This document shows, piece by piece, positions 17,871 through 24,593 of a stretch of DNA of 33,673 nt. This DNA comes from Planctomycetia bacterium. Lineage in GTDB: Bacteria; Planctomycetota; Planctomycetia; Pirellulales; UBA1268. The position numbers and the translations under genes are program-made. Positions within the stretch are counted from its first letter, which is position 1; every line of letters starts with the position of its first letter. The stretch spans positions 1-33,673 of the forward strand of contig RGBY01000003.1 of assembly GCA_009919445.1 (NCBI GenBank). The letters are read 5' to 3'. Under the pieces are notes generated by a model. That model worked only from the letters and a program-made list of their open reading frames with translations, did not search any database and had not been told where the DNA came from.

Positions 17871-19136
17871 TCAGCTTTTGGTTTGGCCCGTTCCGCGGAC
17901 GACGTATTTGTATGTGGTCAATTCTCGAGGGCCGCACGGGCCACGGGCATGAAGCTTGTCAGTTGAGATACCGATCTCAGCGCCAAGCCCGAGTTCACTC
18001 CCATCATTGAATCGGGTGCTGGCATTGACCAACACCACAGCGGTGTCAACGCGAGCAGCGAACCGGTCAGCGGCCGCAGAGTCTGATGTCACGATGGCAT
18101 CGGTGTGGCGAGAGCCGAAACGGTTGATGTGGGTAATGGCCTCATCAATCGAATGAACGACGGCAAGAGAAATTTTTGGCCCCAGGAATTCGGTGGCGAA
18201 GTCGGCTTCCGTAGCACTGCCGATTGTGGGCAGGATCTCGCGGCTAGCGGCATCACCAACCAGTTCAACACCGCGTTTTTCCAGGCCAGCCGCGATCGGT
18301 GGTAACACGGCGGCCGCGACATCGGCATGAACCAGGAGTGATTCGGCGGCATTACAGACCCCCATCCGCTGGCACTTGGCGTCAATCAAGATCTGTTCGG
18401 CCATGGCCAGATCGGCAGCTTTGTCGATGTAGACATGACAGTTGCCACTGAAATGCTTGAGCACCGGCATCTTCGCCTCAGAGCAGACACGCCGGATCAG
18501 GGCTTCTCCGCCACGGGGAATCGTCATGTCGATGAGGTCATCAAACTGGAGAAAGGCACCGACCGCTTCACGGTCAGCCACATCGACCAATTGCACGCAG
18601 TCGACCGGCAGGCCCGTTTCAGTGAGGGCTTGCCGCACGCAGGTGACGATTTGACGGCTGGAATGAGCGGCCTCCTTGCCCCCGCGTAAAATGACGGCAT
18701 TGCCTGAGGCGATCGCCACTGCGGCGGCATCAGCCGTGACGTTTGGACGTGACTCGTAGATAAAAAAGATCACTCCCAGAGGCACGCGAACCTTGCGGAC
18801 TTCAAGGCCATTGGGTCGGGTGTTCGTTTCGATCACTTCTCCGACGGGATCGGGAAGGGCGGCCACGGCTTCGATACCGGCAGCAATTCCTTCGATACGG
18901 TCGGTGTCGAGTCTCAGTCGATCGGTGGCAGCTTCAGTGAGACCAAAGCCAGGAGCAGCAGCAAGGTCTTTGGCATTGGCGGTGAGGATTGCCTGTGCAT
19001 CGGCCCGAATCAGGCGGGCGGCAGCCCGCAGGCATGCGGCCTTCTGTTCTGCTGGAATCGACGCCAGTTCAATTGCTGCTGAGCGGCTGCGGCTGGCAAT
19101 ATCACGACAGTGGGTGGTGAGTTGGTCGGCAGACAT
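17871..19136 (-). CDS. proA: Gamma-glutamyl phosphate reductase
   Basis: 421 residues, the usual length. It reduces gamma-glutamyl phosphate to glutamate semialdehyde with NADPH, the second step of proline synthesis. Motifs are VPLGVIFFIYESRPNVTADAAA, SGNAVILRGGKEA and IPRGGEALIRRV. The catalytic cysteine is Cys261 in RMGVCNAAESLLVH, and GPKISLAVV and FGSRHTDAIVT lie toward the C-terminus. It follows folP after 106 nt on the same strand, so it may be the end of the long operon or have its own promoter. proB is not present here. Confidence 0.96.
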   Translation of the reverse strand: MSADQLTTHCRDIASRSRSAAIELASIPAEQKAACLRAAARLIRADAQAILTANAKDLAAAPGFGLTEAATDRLRLDTDRIEGIAAGIEAVAALPDPVGEVIETNTRPNGLEVRKVRVPLGVIFFIYESRPNVTADAAAVAIASGNAVILRGGKEAAHSSRQIVTCVRQALTETGLPVDCVQLVDVADREAVGAFLQFDDLIDMTIPRGGEALIRRVCSEAKMPVLKHFSGNCHVYIDKAADLAMAEQILIDAKCQRMGVCNAAESLLVHADVAAAVLPPIAAGLEKRGVELVGDAASREILPTIGSATEADFATEFLGPKISLAVVHSIDEAITHINRFGSRHTDAIVTSDSAAADRFAARVDTAVVLVNASTRFNDGSELGLGAEIGISTDKLHARGPCGPRELTTYKYVVRGTGQTKS

Positions 19137-19242
19137 GGCGCACTCTCGAGGAATCTGGAAACAGCGATGCCCCGCCAGGGCAGTGGGCGTCTCTCTCAGT
19201 ATGCCATCTCAGGCCTGCTGGTGCTGGCAGGAGCAAGCCGTC

Positions 19243-20121
19243 CTAACGGGTTGCCGAGGAGGCTGCCAGGGCGAGGCGAACCGTTGCCACGTCGTGGACG
19301 CGAATGATAGGGATTCCCTGAGCCGCCAGATTGCAGGCCGTGACAGCAGTGACCAGATCGCGTTCGGCGCGAGTTGGCTCGCGGCCACAGGTCTGCTTGA
19401 CGATTTTGCCAAGGAAGCCCTTGCGGGAGTGGCCAATCAGAATCGGGCAGCCAAGATCGAGAAAGCGGCCTGCTTGCTGCATGAGAGTGAGGTTGTGCTC
19501 GTGTGTCTTGCCAAAGCCAATCCCCGGATCGAGGCAGATTGACTCAGGGGCAATGCCTGCTGCCAGCAGGGCGTCACGCCGGGCACGAAGATAGGCGTGA
19601 ATCTCTTCCACAACGTTGGTGTAGGTCGGCTCAAGCTGCATGGTCTGCGGCGTCCCCTGCATGTGCATGGCGCAGATTCCCGCAGCAGTGCTGCGGGCGA
19701 GGTCAGCCATCTCGGGATCGCCTTCCAGCCCGGTCACGTCGTTGATGATCTCGGCCCCCGCAGCGATGGCCTGCCGGGCAACAACCGCCTTAGACGTGTC
19801 GATTGAAATGGGCAGATTGACCTGCGCAGCAAGGCGGCCGACAACGTCGCCGACTCGCCGCCACTCTTCTTCAGCCGAAACTGGCTCGGCGAAGGGGCGA
19901 GTGCTTTCGCCACCAACATCAAGGATGTCAGCGCCAGCCGCAGCCAGCGAGAGGCCGTGCTCAACTGCGGCCTCAACCCCAGCGTGGAGGCCACCGTCGG
20001 AGAAACTGTCTGGGGTGACGTTAACGATGCCCATCAGCAGGGCCGGCTCACCCGCCGCAGGCAACGGTAGCGACCGCGTCCGTAACTGCCATCTGGCTGG
20101 CCGAGATGTCGGTGAATTCAT
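19243..20121 (-). CDS. folP: Dihydropteroate synthase
   Basis: 292 residues. It joins p-aminobenzoate to the pterin diphosphate to give dihydropteroate (folate synthesis; sulfonamide target). The family signatures are ALLMGIVNVTPDSFSDGG, ILDVGGESTRPF, PISIDTSKAVVARQA, INDVTGLEGDPEM, CLDPGIGFGKTHEHN and LIGHSRKGFLGK. ATG 20121 overlaps the lptE stop as TGATG, so translation is probably coupled. Two in-frame GTG codons just upstream are less likely. The N-terminus has about 28 extra residues before the conserved core. No other folate gene is beside it. Confidence 0.96.
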   Translation of the reverse strand: MNSPTSRPARWQLRTRSLPLPAAGEPALLMGIVNVTPDSFSDGGLHAGVEAAVEHGLSLAAAGADILDVGGESTRPFAEPVSAEEEWRRVGDVVGRLAAQVNLPISIDTSKAVVARQAIAAGAEIINDVTGLEGDPEMADLARSTAAGICAMHMQGTPQTMQLEPTYTNVVEEIHAYLRARRDALLAAGIAPESICLDPGIGFGKTHEHNLTLMQQAGRFLDLGCPILIGHSRKGFLGKIVKQTCGREPTRAERDLVTAVTACNLAAQGIPIIRVHDVATVRLALAASSATR

Positions 20122-20672
20122 CACCACGGTTCTTCCATCAGGCCGACAATCTGCTGGGCCATTTTGACGATGCCCTCTTGCTGCGTGCTCACTACTGAGC
20201 GGCCGTATTCTGGCACCAAGGCAGCCGACTGCCCCACATCGACGCTGGCCGCCGGCACGGGGACAGCCCCTGAGGCGAGAACCGCACCACCACGATCGGC
20301 CCAGGTGACAAGCACCTGCAGGTTGAGTTCCACCATTCGCGATTGGTCGCTCGGGCTTTCGACCATCATCCGTTTCGTGTCGGCGACAATGCGGCCAGTC
20401 AGGATGCTGTCGGCCCCTGCGCCGTCGACTACCTTGAACGGGGTCCGTTTTTCAATCTCCTTGCAGACGGCTTCGGTTAGCCGTACCCCCAGATCGACGG
20501 CCGGAGTCACCCGAAAGCTGTCACACTGAAACAGCGGAACGTAGATGGTGCGGACGTTGGCCGCATACAGCGTGCTATTCCCAAATCGATAGGCCGCGCA
20601 GCCCAGTAGCCCCGGTAGCAGGCATGCCAGCCCGCCGAGAATCTGACGGCGATCAAGAAATGGAGCAGACAT
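20121..20672 (-). CDS. lptE: LptE-like outer-membrane lipoprotein
   Basis: 183 residues. The N-terminus is a lipoprotein signal with the lipobox LLGC and lipidated Cys25, followed by AYRFG, the typical opening of mature LptE. TIYVPLFQCDSFR, VRLTEAVCKEIEKRTPFKVV and ADSILTGRIV fit the LptE fold. LptE plugs the LptD barrel and helps place lipopolysaccharide in the outer membrane. An RR pair directly before the hydrophobic stretch (DRRQILGG) could make this a Tat-type lipoprotein; that is uncertain. It lies 11 nt after bamD and overlaps folP. lptD is not in the window. LptE sequences diverge strongly, so the name rests on the N-terminus and general pattern. Confidence 0.8.
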   Translation of the reverse strand: MSAPFLDRRQILGGLACLLPGLLGCAAYRFGNSTLYAANVRTIYVPLFQCDSFRVTPAVDLGVRLTEAVCKEIEKRTPFKVVDGAGADSILTGRIVADTKRMMVESPSDQSRMVELNLQVLVTWADRGGAVLASGAVPVPAASVDVGQSAALVPEYGRSVVSTQQEGIVKMAQQIVGLMEEPW

Positions 20673-20683
20673 CGCAGACGGCC

Positions 20684-21967
20684 TCAGCGCAGCGGTTGAT
20701 TCTCACCGGATGCATCCTGGCTGGCGATCATGGCGTCAGCCTCGGCCATGGCATCGAGTTCGGCTTCTTTGAGTGAGTCAGGGTTGAGGAATGCGGTGAG
20801 TGCCGGCAGCGGGTTGTCGCTGACATCCTCCAGACCGGCTAACTGCTCAAGCTGATCGCGTGCCCGCTGGGCCATCATCGTCTTGGGGTAGTCGCGGGCG
20901 ATCAGGGCGTAGTAGATCCGTGCCGAGGTGTAGTGCTTGCCCTTGGCATAGAACTCTGCCCGTTTCCAGTGTCGGGTCGCCTGCTGGGCTGCGATTTCAG
21001 CCCGGGTTCGCATGACCCGTTGCTCTTCCTCATCGCTTAACTGATCAGGGAACTGGACGAGAATCTGGTCAGCCAGAATCTCAGCCTCATCGAGCATGCC
21101 CCCCTCGTAACCGGGACCCTGATAGGCCTGCAGTTTGGCCTGCAGGGCAAACAGATGAGCAGGCAGCAGGAATTCGCTGTCGGGGTGCTCGGTTCGCAGC
21201 AGCGAATAGAAGTAGTCGGCGTCGAGCCACTGCCGATCGAGGAAGTGGGCATTGGCCTCGGCCATCAGGCTATCGTCGGCGAGTGGCCCACGAGGGTCGT
21301 TGAGCCGAACATGCTCATAGGCCTTGAGTGCCCGCCCGCGAGTGTCGAAGAGTGGGCGGCTGCGGTCGAGCAGGTTTGGAACCAGCAGGGGCAGGTGCTG
21401 CTTCGCATCCATTGCGAGCCAGTACTGGGCGATGACAAACTGCCGCTGGGCAATTCGATCGAGATACCGGGTGTTGGGGTATTTCTTGACGAGGGCGTCG
21501 TATTGATCTTCAGCCTTGGGATACTGATCGGTGAAGAAGAGGCATTCCCCCACTTGCCACATGGCATCTTCCTCGATGGCTGAATCGGGCCAGCGGTCAA
21601 TGACCTTGCGATAGCGAGACAAGGCCTCTTTGTATTTTTCCTGAACGAACAGTTCGTCGCCGGCGGTGAGCGCATCACGGGCGACAGACTCATTCGGTCC
21701 CCGGCCAACCATCTTTTTGAACCGCCGCTTGATCGTGTCTCCCTTTAGTTGATCCCAGCCGAGGTCCTTGTCGTAGGGAGACTCAGTCGAAATCACCGAA
21801 GAGGTGTCGTTCTCGGCGAGGTCATCGGTTGAATCACTGCTGCCAGTCAGCCATGGCCAGTCTGGCTTCGTCAGCGTTGCGCAGCCGCTGGCGAGCGAGG
21901 CGATCAGAACTCCTGCAAGGACAGAGGCAGAGAGCAGCCACTGCCGGGAGTTGGTCAACGGCTTCAT
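20684..21967 (-). CDS. bamD: BamD-like TPR outer-membrane assembly lipoprotein
   Basis: 427 residues, longer than E. coli BamD (about 245). A lipoprotein signal ends in LASGC with Cys29. TPR-type helices follow: LTAGDELFVQEKYKEALSRY, AMWQVGECLFFTDQYPKAEDQY and ALVKKYPNTRYLDRI, the YfiO/BamD pattern. A second set lies at about 230-390 (DYFYSLLRTEHPDSEFL, ARIYYALIARDYPKTMMAQRARDQL). The C-terminus is acidic. BamD is the essential lipoprotein of the beta-barrel assembly machine. Here the extra length could mean a planctomycete-specific form or a related TPR lipoprotein. It overlaps recO by ATGA and is followed 11 nt later by lptE. Confidence 0.82.
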   Translation of the reverse strand: MKPLTNSRQWLLSASVLAGVLIASLASGCATLTKPDWPWLTGSSDSTDDLAENDTSSVISTESPYDKDLGWDQLKGDTIKRRFKKMVGRGPNESVARDALTAGDELFVQEKYKEALSRYRKVIDRWPDSAIEEDAMWQVGECLFFTDQYPKAEDQYDALVKKYPNTRYLDRIAQRQFVIAQYWLAMDAKQHLPLLVPNLLDRSRPLFDTRGRALKAYEHVRLNDPRGPLADDSLMAEANAHFLDRQWLDADYFYSLLRTEHPDSEFLLPAHLFALQAKLQAYQGPGYEGGMLDEAEILADQILVQFPDQLSDEEEQRVMRTRAEIAAQQATRHWKRAEFYAKGKHYTSARIYYALIARDYPKTMMAQRARDQLEQLAGLEDVSDNPLPALTAFLNPDSLKEAELDAMAEADAMIASQDASGENQPLR

Positions 21968-22770
21968 CGTGTCTTCTCGCGAGGGGGGGCAAAGGTGGTG
22001 GACAGCCAGCGACTCGTTTTGAGGCGGTAGCCGAGGAGGTTGCTCAGGAGGGTGTTCATGATGGCTCGCACCTCTCCCATGGCGTCACAATTGGAAAGGG
22101 TCTGTGCAAAGCCATTCCCGGCAAGGTTTCGCAGGAGGGCCAGCGCTGGCGGTGAGACTGACACCACTGCCCGTTTGCCCCGCCGGCAACGTTGGCAGAG
22201 TCCGCCGCCCGAGAGCATGCCGAAGGCAGTACGGGCATCGCCCAGCGAGGCACCGCATTCTGCGCAGGAGTGGAGTGCCGGAAACTGCCCAAGCTGCTGG
22301 AGGATGCCGAGTTCGGTGTGCACGAGAACCATGGCGACTGTTTGGGGATCAAGTCTGCTTGTCTCTGCGGCTGAGCTCTGTCCCGGACGGGGGCGTGACA
22401 GCATTCGGACGGCGCTGGCGGCCAGGTCGAACAGGGCGGGTTGAGGGTCAGCATCAACGGTGACAGCATCAAAGAGTTCAGCAAGGTAGAGTCCGGCCGC
22501 GACAGCAGGCTGGCTGTCACCAACACGAAACCGATGTTCAAGAAAAGCCTCGGTCAATAAGTCGAGACTGCCGCTGGAACGGCGGTGGACGAGTACCTGA
22601 CAGACCGAAAGGAGGTCAAGGGCGGCGTCAAACTTGCTCTTGGGCCGCCACGCTCCCTTCGCCAGCCCCCGCACCTTGCCAGCTTCCCGGGTCAGCAGGG
22701 TGACGATGGCACTGGTCTCACCAAAAGGAATCGCCCGTAGAACCACGGCACGGACCTTTTCGGCGGTCAT
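21964..22770 (-). CDS. recO: DNA repair protein RecO
   Basis: 268 residues. The N-terminal OB fold shows VRAVVLRAIPFGETSAIVTLLTREAGKVRGLAKGAWRPKSKF, typical of RecO. The middle helical part has YLAELFDAVTVDADPQPALFDL. A zinc site is CAEC and CQRC (in SCAECGASLG and GLCQRCRRG). RecO loads RecA onto SSB-coated DNA together with RecR in gap repair. It overlaps both neighbours by ATGA, the CNNM/CorC gene before it and bamD after it, so it is the middle of a coupled trio. recR and recF are not seen. Confidence 0.94.
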   Translation of the reverse strand: MTAEKVRAVVLRAIPFGETSAIVTLLTREAGKVRGLAKGAWRPKSKFDAALDLLSVCQVLVHRRSSGSLDLLTEAFLEHRFRVGDSQPAVAAGLYLAELFDAVTVDADPQPALFDLAASAVRMLSRPRPGQSSAAETSRLDPQTVAMVLVHTELGILQQLGQFPALHSCAECGASLGDARTAFGMLSGGGLCQRCRRGKRAVVSVSPPALALLRNLAGNGFAQTLSNCDAMGEVRAIMNTLLSNLLGYRLKTSRWLSTTFAPPREKTR

Positions 22771-24011
22771 GATGGCTTGGCCACGGAGGGCAGCCGAGTG
22801 ACCCGCAGCCGCTCGATCTTGCGACCGGTTGCTGCCAGCACCTCAAGGGCCACCCCGTCGGCTTCAATCTGTTCGCCAACCTCAGGGATGCGTCCAAAAA
22901 CATGAAAGGCGAATCCACCGATGGTGTCGAAGTCGGCCTCTTCGGGAAGGCTGAATTGCATCCGTTCGTTGAGGTCATCGAGCGGGACATGGGCTAGCGT
23001 TTCGCAGACATCTTCTGAAACGGCCAGGATGCCATCATCGAATGCCTCGTCGTGTTCGTCGGCAATTTCACCAACAATTTCCTCAAGGGCATCCTCAATG
23101 GTAACGACCCCACAGACACCACCGAACTCATCGGTCACGATGGCCATATGAGACTTGCCCCGTTGCAGTTCCCGGAGCAGCGTCTGCACGCTCATGGTTT
23201 CGGGAATGAAGTAGGGGGGGCGTATCAGTTCGTTGAGGTCAGGGGGGGTGCCTGCATCACTGCTGTGACACCGGGCCAGTTCAGTGAGGATTTCGCGGGA
23301 GTGGAGCACACCCACAATGTCATCTGACGAAGCCCGCCAGACCGGAAGACGCGAGTGACCACTCTCAATGGCGGTGGCGACCACGTCATCCCACGGGGAG
23401 GCAAGCGGCAGGCCGATCATTTCGGTGCGGGGCGTCATGATCTCTGAAACATGGACATCTTCAAGTTCCATTACGCCTTGAATCATGTCGCGGGCTTCCT
23501 CATCGAGGTGTCCCTCGCGATGGGCCTCATCCATCGCCAGTCGAATCTCGTCCTGTGAGTCTTCGGCGGCTTCCCGGCTTGACCGCGGGAGAAACCGGCT
23601 GGCCAGCCGCAGGAGGCTTCGGCCGATGGCGACCAGTGGCCGCACTAGGTGAATCAACGGTCGCCATAGCCACCAGGTCACCACGACAATCCAGACCCCA
23701 GCCACCCGCGTCAGCAGCATTGGGACAATCACCAGCATGCCCCAGCAGAGCACCATCCAGCCAAGAATGGCCAGGTTGTTCGTCGCAAGGTGGCTAGCTG
23801 CCATCAGGGTGGCCATTACTGCGGCACCCGTGACAACCGTGGCGGCGATAAAGGCAACCCCCTCGCCGGCAGACAGGATCTCATCGTAGATCTCAGGCTG
23901 TTTCTGATGCTGACAGACATCCTGAAGATGATGCCGCCGCGCACCGCGGATCGCGCGGGCCTGGAGGGCGGCGACACTCGCGAAGATGAGCAACAAAAAG
24001 GCAGTCTGCAT
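22767..24011 (-). CDS. CNNM/CorC-type membrane protein with CBS domains (hemolysin-like)
   Basis: 414 residues. The first 130 residues hold hydrophobic segments (MQTAFLLLIFASVAAL, VAFIAATVVTGAAVMATLMA, MVLCWGMLVIVPMLLT, GVWIVVVTWWLW), the CNNM transmembrane part. A CBS pair follows: SEIMTPRTEMIGL with SGHSRLPVW, and IPETMSVQTLLREL with HMAIVTDEFGGVCGVVTIEDALEEIVGEI. The C-terminal CorC_HlyC domain has FDTIGGFAFHVFGRIPEVGE. Proteins of this kind act in magnesium or cobalt efflux or tolerance; the older name is hemolysin TlyC. It lies 9 nt after ybeY and overlaps recO by ATGA. Confidence 0.9.
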   Translation of the reverse strand: MQTAFLLLIFASVAALQARAIRGARRHHLQDVCQHQKQPEIYDEILSAGEGVAFIAATVVTGAAVMATLMAASHLATNNLAILGWMVLCWGMLVIVPMLLTRVAGVWIVVVTWWLWRPLIHLVRPLVAIGRSLLRLASRFLPRSSREAAEDSQDEIRLAMDEAHREGHLDEEARDMIQGVMELEDVHVSEIMTPRTEMIGLPLASPWDDVVATAIESGHSRLPVWRASSDDIVGVLHSREILTELARCHSSDAGTPPDLNELIRPPYFIPETMSVQTLLRELQRGKSHMAIVTDEFGGVCGVVTIEDALEEIVGEIADEHDEAFDDGILAVSEDVCETLAHVPLDDLNERMQFSLPEEADFDTIGGFAFHVFGRIPEVGEQIEADGVALEVLAATGRKIERLRVTRLPSVAKPS

Positions 24012-24020
24012 GAAAGGGAT

Positions 24021-24593
24021 TCAGCGTGATGGTGAAGCGGCTTTCCCGCGACGCCGAGGGAGGCGTCGTGGTGGCGGCGGCAGGCCAATGTCCTCCATCA
24101 CCTGACGTTCTCGACGTCGCATCGCCCGTCGTTCGGCTGGACTGTGATCGTCGTAGCCGCAAAGATGGAGGAGCCCGTGGACAAGGTAATACGCCAATTC
24201 GTGCTCTGGCTGCCAGTGGTATCGTCCCGCCTCGCGGTGTGCCGTTTCACCGCTGGCAACAATTTCGCCCGCCAGATGCGTGGAAAGATCGGTCGACCCG
24301 GTAGACCGGGCAAGGCCGGCAGGGGGGCTGAGATCGAAGGTGATCACGTCAGTCGGCCCAGGTACTCCTAGCCAGACCTCGTGCAACTGGGCAATTTCCT
24401 CATCATCGACAATGGCCAGACTGATCTCGGCGGTTTCGATTCCTGTGGCATCGAGGGCGGAAGCCATCAGCCGCTTCAGATCGGTCACCCGTACTGGCAG
24501 CAGTCTCTGCCGATTGCAGCAGTCAATCTGCCTTCGCCCGGCGGTCCCTAGCACCGAATGGCCGGCAGGTCTGCGACGCTTTCCCTCAGCCAC
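24021..24593 (-). CDS. ybeY: Endoribonuclease YbeY (rRNA maturation factor)
   Basis: 190 residues from GTG 24593, which overlaps the upstream TAG by one base (TAGTG). YbeY is a zinc endoribonuclease for 16S rRNA 3' end processing and ribosome quality control. The zinc motif is at 139-150, HGLLHLCGYDDH with His139 and His143. The usual third histidine falls at +10; here that position is Asp149, with His150 one later. LVHGLLHL and TDVITFDL are conserved family features. The N-terminus (about 30 residues, very basic) and the basic proline/arginine tail (PPPPRRLPRRRGKAA) are extensions. It lies between pgpH and the CNNM/CorC gene, beside phoH, a common bacterial order. Confidence 0.92.
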   Translation of the reverse strand: MAEGKRRRPAGHSVLGTAGRRQIDCCNRQRLLPVRVTDLKRLMASALDATGIETAEISLAIVDDEEIAQLHEVWLGVPGPTDVITFDLSPPAGLARSTGSTDLSTHLAGEIVASGETAHREAGRYHWQPEHELAYYLVHGLLHLCGYDDHSPAERRAMRRRERQVMEDIGLPPPPRRLPRRRGKAASPSR

